From NCBI GenBank assembly GCA_018500045.2, contig JAHBAQ020000023.1, positions 1-8,305 on the forward strand: a stretch of 8,305 nucleotides of DNA, written 5' to 3'. Source of the DNA: Candidatus Shapirobacteria bacterium. GTDB taxonomy: Bacteria > Patescibacteriota > Microgenomatia > UBA12405. The position numbers were made by a program, and so were the translations under genes. The notes under the pieces are model-generated. The model was not told the DNA's origin and ran no database searches. It was given only the letters and a program-made list of their open reading frames with translations. Within the stretch, counting starts at the first letter, position 1. Every line of letters begins with the position of its first letter. This document shows positions 1 through 6,764 of this stretch, piece after piece.

Positions 1-3000
1 CATTACATAAATCTGCTTTAAAATCGTCTACATTGTAAAAAGATTTACCATTAGCATTAGAACCACAGATACCATCGGTGATACATTTGTAGATAGGATT
101 AGTTCCACTCATACCGACAGATCGGCATTTTTCAGTATCATCCCTTTTACAACCATTATTCATTTCTTCTGTTCCGTTACAGGTCGACAATTTAGTCATA
201 CATTTACCACCAATACAGTTATTTGATTCGCAATCCAACGACAAAGTACAACCATCGTTTATTTTCGCCAATTTCTTTTTCTGATTACATTCAACAGTGA
301 TTCCCTCATTAACTCCTTTACACGCCCAGTGGAAAAAATTATTACTATCCAAAATAGCATTCTTTGAACTTACCGGTGTTCCCATTTCGCACAACTGTTC
401 CTCCCCCCCATCAATATCTGTTAACAAGTCACCTGGTAATAAAACATCGCTTGACAAAGAGCCGCAGGAACCATCAGATTTCTTTTTAGCCGTACAAGTA
501 CTAGAATTATTTTCTTTATTAGTACCATTACAAACCCAAGAGAAAGTCTCTCCTTCTAAGTGAACCCCAATCACCCCACTCCCTACTCTTTTATTACACA
601 AAGGACTCCTTTTTAAATCAGTTTCATCATAAAAAGATCGATTTTTCAAAGAATCATTACACTCCCCCTTAGTTACACATTGGCCATTAAAACAACTATC
701 TGAACATTTTTGACCCACTTTCCAATTTCCATTATCACAAACCTCCACAAAACTTCCTGATTTATCAAAAGTACAAATCTTTGTCCCATGGGGGTCTTTA
801 ATCAGCCCTAATAAATTAAATCCCTTTTTAGGACAACTATTATTAGTAGGAACTGTCAAAGACTCTGATGTCCCTACCGAATTACTCAAAATACAACACA
901 CTTGTCCAGAACAATCTGTATCCGATAAAGTTTTACCCCCATCTGCCCGACACTGGGCCAACGATAAACAAGCCCCGCCATTGGCACTACACGATTTTTT
1001 CGCCACAGAAACAGATGGATCAGAAGTATTTATTTGTGCTGATTTGTTGTAACAATAAGGTGTAGATGAGCCGTTATATCCCCAAATACAACCAACTTTT
1101 GTGCACAAACCAGAATCCTTACACCCATTGCAATTAGAAAACGAACAAACATTATTATTTGATGCTACTGGTTTTGCTCCAATATCACATTCCTGTTTTA
1201 CTAAATTACAATACCCTCTTATACACCAATCATTATCTTCACAATAACCACCATCATCATTTTTAGTTGCACAGGCCTGACTCTTAAAATCCCAGAAACA
1301 ATTTGCATAACTCCGACAATCACCTTGATTAGTAAAATAACACCCAGAACTATCTACCGGCCTATTAATAGGACTCGCTTTAACTGATGCCGAACAAATT
1401 GCCGCCTTCCCTCCATTAATTCCTTCACATTGCCAATTATAACTTCCGTCCGAACCAGAAATATCTGTCCAATAAATTCCCCCTCTATTACACGCCTCAG
1501 AATCAAGAGGTCGAGACGTTAATGTTTTACCATCAAACAATGGATTACAAAGTCCATCTTCATCAATTTTCGGAACACAACAAACCCCAGGCCGACAAAA
1601 ACTCGAATCACCGCCAATTTTTTCATTCGTACCACATATTGTCCGACAGCTACCACCTATTTTTGCGCAAGTATTAACATTGCATTTGCCCGTATTAGTG
1701 TTACATATACCATCACACTTTTCTCCTTCTCCTTTGTGTTCTCCATTAATCCACTTCTCAGAATAATAATCATTACCATCACGATCACAAACATAATATG
1801 TACCAGTTGCTGGAATACAAATTCTCATTCTCCCATCACTCGTACCAGCACATTTGCCACTTTCACATTGGCTATCATCGGTACACCCCAAACGATCAGA
1901 TCTACCCGGATTACATAAACCCGTAACCGTATTACATCCTGTACCACACTTCCTTCCATTATTCCAAGACTCTTGGCTACCATTAACCCATTTTTCGGAA
2001 TAATAATCATTACCATCACGATCACAAACATAATAAGTTCCAGTTATTGGAACACAAACTTTCATTCTTCCATCATTAGTGCCAGCACATTTACCACTCT
2101 GACACTCATTATCATTAGTACAGGTTTCTCTGTTTGGTTTAGTAACTGGAGTAATCGGATTTTTTTTACAACATTTTCCTGGACTACAATAACTATTACC
2201 GGTGCTATAAAACGACTCACCATTAGTACACGATGTTTTACAACTTCCACCACCAGCAATACAAGGATTATATAAAGCTTTACAATCAACTGTATTTCCA
2301 CCATCAATTCCTTTACATTTCCAATTCAAAGTCCCATCACTACCCGTTTGATCACCACCATCCCAAGAAACACTTCCAGAAACACACTTATTATCAGGTA
2401 CATCGGTTAAAGTATTACTATAAGTAACACACTTACCATCTATTTTAGTTGAATCAGGAATACAACAAACTTTACTTGATGTCTCACAATTGTAAGTTAA
2501 AACTGTCGTTCCTGATAATGAAGAAGAAATAGTACATTTCACTCCACCAACCATTCCCGGACCAGAAGCAACACAGGTACCACCTTTAGTAGTACACAAA
2601 GGAGCATCAGAAGCTGGAATTTTAGTTGGCGTAGGAGTTACGGTTGGAGTCGGTGTTTTAGTTGGAGCCTCAACTGTTTGTCCTGAACTACTAGATGCCG
2701 GTTTTATCGCACTACAATCGACATCACTTCCATTATTAGATCCATTACATTCCCATTGCCAAAAACCTTTACTAGCTTTATCATCAACCCATTTCAAACT
2801 ACCACTACTGCATAAACCAGTTGTTGGTTTAGAATCATATTTTTTACCATCAGCACTACCACATTTACCATTAACCGGACTATTCTCTTTTTTCTTAGCT
2901 GAACATTTTTTATCAGCACCATTACCACAACCATTACATCGCCAATTATAGTCCCCACCAGAACCAGAAGAATCCAACCAAGTAACTGACCCTTTATCAC

Positions 3001-3382
3001 AAAGATTTTTTGTTGGTTTAGAAGATACTGTGTCACCATTAGCACTACCACAATCACCATCATAACCTTTTGAACAACCATCTTTATTTGAATTACAACC
3101 GCAACTACAATCTCCTGTTAAAGTCCAAGTATACTTTAATAAAGTACTACCACTACTCACCGGCGATCCTTTACATTTATAAGTTGAGCCACCACTGCAT
3201 TTAGTCGTCCCGGAAATATTAGCAGTACAGGCTGTAGTTGGTGGCGCTGCACTGCTCCGGTTCTCTTGATTCTGTTGAACCAATTTAGTCGCTACCGGTA
3301 AAGAAATAGCCGTCAGTAATACACCTAACAATAGAAATAACTGTATCGCACCTTTACTTTCAGAAAAAACTAAGAATTTCAC
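1..3382 (-). CDS. Large Cys-rich mosaic surface protein, C-terminus outside window
   Basis: A single frame with no stop runs from GTG 3382 to the window edge: 1127 whole codons and about 100 cysteines by hand count. I know no named family for the whole. Residues 11-35 are an N-terminal membrane anchor ending LPVATKLVQ, followed by NQENRSSAA (38-46). Complete 4-Cys repeats lie at 111-160, 174-223, 318-367, 612-663, 908-963 and 973-1032; a seventh starts at 1106. Between them are a Pro/Thr linker (237-261), four GGxC...CC modules (263-307, 374-406, 572-602, 798-830), two Dickkopf-like modules (421-490, 500-567) and two C-x-W modules (681-732, 746-777). This suggests a long extracellular, disulfide-stabilised rod for binding or adhesion; function is inferred. 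GTG 3382 is chosen because it puts the anchor motif at the same residue numbers as in the upstream paralog. An in-frame TTG farther upstream is the alternative. No Shine-Dalgarno is present. Confidence 0.85.
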   Translation of the reverse strand, partial: MKFLVFSESKGAIQLFLLLGVLLTAISLPVATKLVQQNQENRSSAAPPTTACTANISGTTKCSGGSTYKCKGSPVSSGSTLLKYTWTLTGDCSCGCNSNKDGCSKGYDGDCGSANGDTVSSKPTKNLCDKGSVTWLDSSGSGGDYNWRCNGCGNGADKKCSAKKKENSPVNGKCGSADGKKYDSKPTTGLCSSGSLKWVDDKASKGFWQWECNGSNNGSDVDCSAIKPASSSSGQTVEAPTKTPTPTVTPTPTKIPASDAPLCTTKGGTCVASGPGMVGGVKCTISSSLSGTTVLTYNCETSSKVCCIPDSTKIDGKCVTYSNTLTDVPDNKCVSGSVSWDGGDQTGSDGTLNWKCKGIDGGNTVDCKALYNPCIAGGGSCKTSCTNGESFYSTGNSYCSPGKCCKKNPITPVTKPNRETCTNDNECQSGKCAGTNDGRMKVCVPITGTYYVCDRDGNDYYSEKWVNGSQESWNNGRKCGTGCNTVTGLCNPGRSDRLGCTDDSQCESGKCAGTSDGRMRICIPATGTYYVCDRDGNDYYSEKWINGEHKGEGEKCDGICNTNTGKCNVNTCAKIGGSCRTICGTNEKIGGDSSFCRPGVCCVPKIDEDGLCNPLFDGKTLTSRPLDSEACNRGGIYWTDISGSDGSYNWQCEGINGGKAAICSASVKASPINRPVDSSGCYFTNQGDCRSYANCFWDFKSQACATKNDDGGYCEDNDWCIRGYCNLVKQECDIGAKPVASNNNVCSFSNCNGCKDSGLCTKVGCIWGYNGSSTPYCYNKSAQINTSDPSVSVAKKSCSANGGACLSLAQCRADGGKTLSDTDCSGQVCCILSNSVGTSESLTVPTNNSCPKKGFNLLGLIKDPHGTKICTFDKSGSFVEVCDNGNWKVGQKCSDSCFNGQCVTKGECNDSLKNRSFYDETDLKRSPLCNKRVGSGVIGVHLEGETFSWVCNGTNKENNSSTCTAKKKSDGSCGSLSSDVLLPGDLLTDIDGGEEQLCEMGTPVSSKNAILDSNNFFHWACKGVNEGITVECNQKKKLAKINDGCTLSLDCESNNCIGGKCMTKLSTCNGTEEMNNGCKRDDTEKCRSVGMSGTNPIYKCITDGICGSNANGKSFYNVDDFKADLCN
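1682..2122 (-). repeat. Tandem duplicated Dickkopf-like module inside the large gene
   Basis: Two copies, 2122-1913 (residues 421-490) and 1885-1682 (residues 500-567), share ECQSGKCAGTxDGRM-like, TGTYYVCDRDGNDYYSEKW and CNTxTGxCN segments. At DNA level 38 bases (1761-1798 and 1998-2035) are identical and the flanks are close, with an offset of 237 bases. This is much closer than the 4-Cys repeats are to each other, which points to a recent duplication or to gene conversion. Confidence 0.85.
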
Positions 3383-3416
3383 TCTACTATATTTAAACAA
3401 ATTTACTAATAGTAGA
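3383..3416 (-). repeat. Inverted repeat touching the GTG start of the large gene
   Basis: On the minus strand TCTACTAT (3416-3409) and ATAGTAGA (3390-3383) are perfect 8-bp complements. Inside them, after a symmetric 3x3 internal loop, TAAA and TTTA pair around a TTTG loop. The structure ends on the base before the GTG. It has no following U-run, so it is not a terminator. It could hold the start region in a stem or be a dyad for a regulator; both are inference. Confidence 0.6.
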
Positions 3417-3451
3417 ATACCCCCAAAACCACGTCAGTAAAATAAGAAACT

Positions 3452-4024
3452 TTATTCAATCTCTTTTGCTGCCACACAGTTAGCCACATATCCCCCATTT
3501 GCTCCAGTACAACTCCAATTAAAACTACCATCATCAGCTGCTTCATCAACCCACGAAAGTGAACCTGATTTACACAATAAGTAATCAGAAATAGGTACAG
3601 CTTTATAGCTTGAATTATTTGCATCACCACAACGACCGTCAACGGAACCACCATCAGTCTCAGCCAACTTTATTGCAGAACAAACATCTTGTGTCTCGTC
3701 AGTATCGCCTTCACACGACCAATCATAAACCCCATCATCACCGCTACTATCCGACCAAAATAAAACTCCACTATCACATAATCCATAAACTGGCCTTGAA
3801 GCATAATTTCCTCCATTAGCACTACCACAAGCTCCACTAGCTCCATCATCCTCTTCCATAACAAACTCATCAACCATCTCCGATTCAGCTGCTTTACTTC
3901 TATTCTCTTGATTTTTTTGAACTAACATAACTGACACCGGCAAAGCCACTAGTAAAAACATTCCTACAACTACACTAAAACCTTTATTTACAACGCCTTT
4001 CTGAAATAAAAATATATTCTTCAT
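3452..4024 (-). CDS. Small N-terminally anchored protein with two 4-Cys repeats
   Basis: Unnamed 190-residue protein. Residues 1-14 are basic and 15-36 form one hydrophobic segment ending LPVSVMLVQ. It is followed by the motif NQENRSKAA (38-46), then an acidic linker (47-61). The rest is two 4-Cys repeats: C66, C83, C104, C115 and C132, C151, C172, C183. Each has CGxAN, LCxSG, a W-D turn, an aromatic-x-W-x-C and a final VxxC or VC. The paired cysteines and export signal suggest disulfide-bonded domains outside the membrane. No catalytic motif is visible; binding or structural work is inference. It lies 53 bases after rseP and 69 bases before the large gene, whose N-terminus and first two repeats resemble this protein, so the two look like tandem paralogs. 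ATG 4024 has no Shine-Dalgarno. Stop is TAA, backed by an in-frame TGA 15 bases on. Confidence 0.85.
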   Translation of the reverse strand: MKNIFLFQKGVVNKGFSVVVGMFLLVALPVSVMLVQKNQENRSKAAESEMVDEFVMEEDDGASGACGSANGGNYASRPVYGLCDSGVLFWSDSSGDDGVYDWSCEGDTDETQDVCSAIKLAETDGGSVDGRCGDANNSSYKAVPISDYLLCKSGSLSWVDEAADDGSFNWSCTGANGGYVANCVAAKEIE

Positions 4025-4037
4025 ATTTATAAAACAA

Positions 4038-4065
4038 GTTAAACACCTTTCTTTGTCTTAGTCAA
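4038..4065 (-). promoter_or_regulatory. Possible weak promoter of the small Cys-repeat gene
   Basis: TTGACT (4065-4060) is followed after 16 bases by TTTAAC (4043-4038), four of six matches to a -10. The predicted start is about 6-7 bases before the ATG at 4024, again giving a near-leaderless message. A TATAAA at 4031-4026 is too close to the ATG to serve as its -10. The 53-base gap could equally be a simple intercistronic spacer after rseP. Confidence 0.35.
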
Positions 4066-4077
4066 TAAACCAAAATT

Positions 4078-5148
4078 TTACTTAAAGAAAATTCTTATCA
4101 CATCCCCCACTGTTATTAACAGTATCAAACCTAAAAGCACCATCATCCCAATATTGTTCACCATTGTTTCTAATCGTGCATTAGCTCGCTTTTTGGTAAA
4201 CATTTCGTAAATCACAAAAATAATTCTGCCACCGTCTAAAGCCGGAAAAGGCAACACATTTACCACCGCCAAATTGACCGACACAATTCCGAAAAAATGT
4301 ATTACTGCTAAAATTCCTTGATTTTTATTTATAGCACTAGTTGCTTCATACATACCTATTGGACCACTAACATCTTTGGGAATATTTCCCATAAAAAATC
4401 CAGCTATCATTTTTGTCACTCCTCCAACAATTATTTTTCCCCAATAGTATCCTTCTTTAAAACCTGCCACTATTCCCTTATCCACCCTATACCAAGGCAT
4501 TTTTTTCATTTCTGTACTGGAAATTGCCACCCCCATCGACCCTTCACCCTCCGGTGGATTATTCCTCACCTCTACCTCTACTTTTCTCATGTTACTTTTA
4601 TCTTTATTCCCTATCTCCAATATTACTTTTCCGCCTTTATTTTTCCCCACCTCATCCATCAACTCATTCGTTTTTTTAATTTCTCTATCACTAACTCGAT
4701 AAACCACATCATCTTCTTTAATCCCTGCTTTTTCCGCTGGAGAATTTGGCGAAATGCCAATAATTGACACTCTGTCCGTCTCTACCGGTACTCCCAAAAT
4801 TGTATAGACCACACTAAAAATCACCACCGCCAACACCAAATTCATTATCACTCCACCCAACACAATCAACATTTTTTGCCACGGTTTTTTATATTCAAAA
4901 GACAGTTTTCTATTATCCTCTTTGCCTTCCTCTGTTGGGTCTTCGCCATAAAGTTTACAAAAACCACCAATCGGCAACCAATTCAAACTATAAACCGTCT
5001 CGCCTATTTTTTTACCCCAAATTTTCGGTGGCAAACCCAAACCAAACTCCTCCACTCTCACTCCTGTTTTTTTGGCAGCCATAAAATGGCCCCACTCATG
5101 AACCAATACTAATACTGACAACGCAACTATAAATATTACAAAATCCAT
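4078..5148 (-). CDS. rseP: Site-2 zinc metalloprotease (RseP/RasP/MmpA type, family M50B)
   Basis: Membrane-embedded protease that cuts transmembrane helices, such as anti-sigma factors and remnant signal peptides, after a first cleavage outside the membrane. The 356-residue protein has the HExxH zinc site HEWGH (17-21) in the first membrane segment and the family's G-rich GLGLPPKIWG (36-45). A second segment (about 93-118) is followed by one PDZ domain (about 126-210, SPAEKAGIKEDDVV). The third zinc ligand is in NVLPFPALDGGR (297-308, Asp305), and a final membrane segment is at 331-348. All catalytic residues are present. E. coli RseP has two PDZ domains and about 450 residues; a single PDZ is usual in Gram-positives and CPR. 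The gene lies downstream of frr, as in many genomes. Being next to three exported proteins fits envelope work, but substrates cannot be told from sequence. Stop is TAA. Confidence 0.96.
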   Translation of the reverse strand: MDFVIFIVALSVLVLVHEWGHFMAAKKTGVRVEEFGLGLPPKIWGKKIGETVYSLNWLPIGGFCKLYGEDPTEEGKEDNRKLSFEYKKPWQKMLIVLGGVIMNLVLAVVIFSVVYTILGVPVETDRVSIIGISPNSPAEKAGIKEDDVVYRVSDREIKKTNELMDEVGKNKGGKVILEIGNKDKSNMRKVEVEVRNNPPEGEGSMGVAISSTEMKKMPWYRVDKGIVAGFKEGYYWGKIIVGGVTKMIAGFFMGNIPKDVSGPIGMYEATSAINKNQGILAVIHFFGIVSVNLAVVNVLPFPALDGGRIIFVIYEMFTKKRANARLETMVNNIGMMVLLGLILLITVGDVIRIFFK

Positions 5149-5190
5149 GTCTCTATTATCTACGATCTAAGATCTAATATCTATGATCTA
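5149..5190 (-). repeat. Six 7-bp TAGATNN tandem units abutting the rseP start
   Basis: Reading the minus strand from 5190 to 5149 the units are TAGATCA, TAGATAT, TAGATCT, TAGATCG, TAGATAA and TAGAGAC, directly followed by the rseP ATG. The array makes up 42 of the 45 bases between frr and rseP. A period of seven places a TAG stop in all three frames. No Shine-Dalgarno is present. Function is unknown: spacer expansion by slippage, a protein-binding array, or a stop barrier are all possible. Confidence 0.75.
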
Positions 5191-5193
5191 AAT

Positions 5194-5745
5194 TTACCCC
5201 CGAATTTCCAACTCTTTTTTCCCCGACAAATCCTCTAATTTTTTAATAAATTCATCAGTTACTTTTTGTAATTCTGTCTCATCCTTTTTAAATTCATCTT
5301 CAGACACCGTTTTGTCCTGTTTAGCTTTCTGTAAACCATTTCTAAAATCAGCCCGAGCATCTCGAATCATTACCCTAGCTGCTTCCAGTTTTCTCCCTAA
5401 CAATTTTACATAATCTTCCCTCTGTTCCACTGTCAACATCGGCAAACTCATTCTAATTATTTGACCATCAACTGCTGGTGTCATTCCCACATTAGCTGCC
5501 ACAATTCCGTTAGCAATTTCTCGAATTAAAGTCTGATCCCAAGGCTGAAAAGTTAAACTTCTCACATCCGGTACTCCAATTGATCCCAACTCAATCAGTT
5601 TCATTTTTTGACCACCATAAACTGTTACCACTACATTCTCAATTAATCCTGGAGTTGCTCGACCGGTTCTTATCGAAGCGATATCGTTAACAAACAACAA
5701 AACTATTTTGTCCATCCGGACTCGTACATCTGAAAAATTTATCAT
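5194..5745 (-). CDS. frr: Ribosome recycling factor
   Basis: Works with EF-G in the cytoplasm to split the post-termination ribosome. The 183-residue product is full length for the family (185 in E. coli). The RRF signatures are present in order: RMDK (10-13), the long-helix motif IRTGRATP (25-32), GVPDVRSLTFQPWD (56-69) of the small domain, and IRMSLPMLTVEQREDYVK (97-114) returning to the helical bundle. The last third is a charged helix ending KKELEIRG. The start at ATG 5745 gives the same N-terminal length as known RRFs. It follows the cohesin-like gene by 29 bases, with its own extended -10 in that gap, and precedes rseP by 45 bases made almost wholly of a 7-bp tandem repeat. Stop is TAA. 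Confidence 0.97.
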   Translation of the reverse strand: MINFSDVRVRMDKIVLLFVNDIASIRTGRATPGLIENVVVTVYGGQKMKLIELGSIGVPDVRSLTFQPWDQTLIREIANGIVAANVGMTPAVDGQIIRMSLPMLTVEQREDYVKLLGRKLEAARVMIRDARADFRNGLQKAKQDKTVSEDEFKKDETELQKVTDEFIKKLEDLSGKKELEIRG

Positions 5746-5756
5746 AAATTAATCTT

Positions 5757-5765
5757 ATTATACCA
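5757..5765 (-). promoter_or_regulatory. Internal extended -10 promoter for frr
   Basis: TGGTATAAT on the minus strand matches TGnTATAAT exactly, the same element as in front of rpsB. It lies in the 29-base gap after the cohesin-like gene. No good -35 is seen at 17-18 bases, which extended -10 promoters can tolerate. Only 11 bases separate it from the frr ATG, so the predicted leader is about 4 bases long and there is no Shine-Dalgarno. Confidence 0.55.
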
Positions 5766-5774
5766 AAGACCAAA

Positions 5775-6695
5775 CTACTTCCTTACCGAACAATTTACTG
5801 TTTTACCACCATATTTTCCCACACATTTCCACTTATACCGACTTGACGAATCAGACACTCTACTAACAGTTCCACTCAGACAAGTATTTCTTTTACTACC
5901 ACATTTTCCCTCGATCTTTTTGTTCAAAGTGCAATTGACATTCTTTCCACTATTAGCCCCGATACATTTCCATCGATATTCATTCTTAGTATCCGGTAAA
6001 GCTTCATCATTAGGTTTACCGCTAATACACACATTTCTTTTATCCCCACACTTACCCGTCACAGCATTATTTAAATCATTATTTTGTTTTACCGTAATAA
6101 GTAAATTATTGTTTTTTGAACAATCAATAATATCCATCGACGAATTACTCCATACTATATTAGAATCACTCACTGATCCTTTTTCACACTCAAAAGATAT
6201 CCTTGATTTTCCCCCAGTCTTAGCTCCAAAAGTCAAAACCACCAAATCACCTGCCACCACCTTAGAATTTAACGCATCTCCCGAAAAACAAGTGAAAGTT
6301 AAATTACCATTACCAAAATCCTTATTAATAGCACAATCATCACCTGATTGATTAAATACTACTGAATCTGATTTTTTTACCGATAACAAAGATAATATTG
6401 ATTTGTCGTAATTAATCACCCCATCAACTCCATCAACCCGATAACTACCAGAATTAACCCGGGCTGTCACTGTAAATTTCTCACCCACAGCATATGCCGT
6501 TTTATTTGCAACCAAAGACAAAAACGCTCCGGTCGATCCAACACTGTATGCTGTACTAGTTGCTGTATTAGTCGGACCGGCGCTAACTTTACTAGAACTC
6601 ATTTGGAAAAATAACAACACCAACAATCCACTCAAAGCCAACATATGTTTTACATTTAATCCAGACAATTTTAAGAATTTCATTAACTTCATCAT
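5775..6695 (-). CDS. Secreted cohesin-like domain protein with two C-terminal 4-Cys repeats
   Basis: Predicted exported protein of 306 residues, or 302 if it starts at ATG 6683 as the promoter position suggests. Residues 17-31 are hydrophobic and KVSAG (36-40) offers a signal peptidase I-type site. Residues 55-192 resemble a cohesin-type beta-sandwich: LSLVANKTAYAVGEKFTV, then VDGVDGVINYDKSIL (87-101), and GDLVVLTFGAK (149-159). Cohesins bind dockerins in cellulosomes, but related folds are common in prokaryotic surface proteins and no dockerin is visible here, so adhesion or scaffolding is only inferred. Residues 214-306 hold two Cys repeats (C216, C223, C244, C255; C265, C272, C291, C302) with YxWKCxG and VNC motifs. 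They match the second half of the repeats in the two downstream genes but have a shortened first loop. It occupies the place where pyrH often lies. Stop is TAG. Confidence 0.85.
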   Translation of the reverse strand: MMKLMKFLKLSGLNVKHMLALSGLLVLLFFQMSSSKVSAGPTNTATSTAYSVGSTGAFLSLVANKTAYAVGEKFTVTARVNSGSYRVDGVDGVINYDKSILSLLSVKKSDSVVFNQSGDDCAINKDFGNGNLTFTCFSGDALNSKVVAGDLVVLTFGAKTGGKSRISFECEKGSVSDSNIVWSNSSMDIIDCSKNNNLLITVKQNNDLNNAVTGKCGDKRNVCISGKPNDEALPDTKNEYRWKCIGANSGKNVNCTLNKKIEGKCGSKRNTCLSGTVSRVSDSSSRYKWKCVGKYGGKTVNCSVRK

Positions 6696-6720
6696 ATTCC
6701 AAATAAACTCAATCTGTCAA
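6691..6720 (-). promoter_or_regulatory. Sigma-70-type promoter overlapping the next start codon
   Basis: TTGACA (6720-6715) is a perfect -35. After an 18-base spacer comes TATGAT (6696-6691), five of six matches to the -10. This -10 overlaps the first two ATG codons of the cohesin-like gene (6695 and 6692). The expected transcription start is near 6684-6685, immediately before the in-frame ATG at 6683. If the promoter is real, the message would be leaderless or nearly so, starting at Met5. Confidence 0.6.
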
Positions 6721-6731
6721 TATTCTCAACC

Positions 6732-6764
6732 AAAAACCTCCCCGAAACATCGGAGAGGTTTTAT
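6732..6764 (-). terminator. Intrinsic terminator after rpsB-tsf, probably bidirectional
   Basis: AAAACCTC (6733-6740) pairs with GAGGTTTT (6755-6762). After one C/A mismatch, CCG (6742-6744) pairs with CGG (6751-6753) around a 6-base loop. On the minus strand the stem is followed by TTTTT, ending the tsf transcript. On the plus strand it is followed by a longer T-rich run (6759-6771), so it could also stop antisense transcription. It separates the translation operon from the promoter of the next gene. Confidence 0.8.

Noticed and set aside
1682..2122. CRISPR-like direct repeats
   Set aside because: There are only two copies, far longer than CRISPR repeats, in frame and coding; no spacers of constant size exist.
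1736..3081. Several 60-100 codon frames on both strands within the large gene
   Set aside because: They are shadows of the repetitive Asn/Gly/Cys codons of the long minus-strand frame; their Val/Ile/Thr-rich products repeat wherever the real repeats do.
3383..3454. Stop-codon readthrough joining the small and large Cys proteins, which share a frame
   Set aside because: Two stops (TAA, then TGA) separate them, and the downstream protein has its own complete membrane anchor and matching start, so a fusion makes no sense.
4318..4767. 149-codon open frame on the plus strand
   Set aside because: It is fully antisense to rseP, gives a His/Ser/Phe-rich peptide of no family I know, and rseP is certain from its zinc-site and PDZ motifs.
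5920..6351. 143-codon open frame on the plus strand
   Set aside because: It lies antisense to the cohesin-like gene, which has a signal peptide, domain motifs and a promoter; the antisense product has no recognisable features.
5775..6695. Cellulosome component
   Set aside because: Only a cohesin-like domain is seen; no dockerin, glycoside hydrolase or sortase motif is present in the window.
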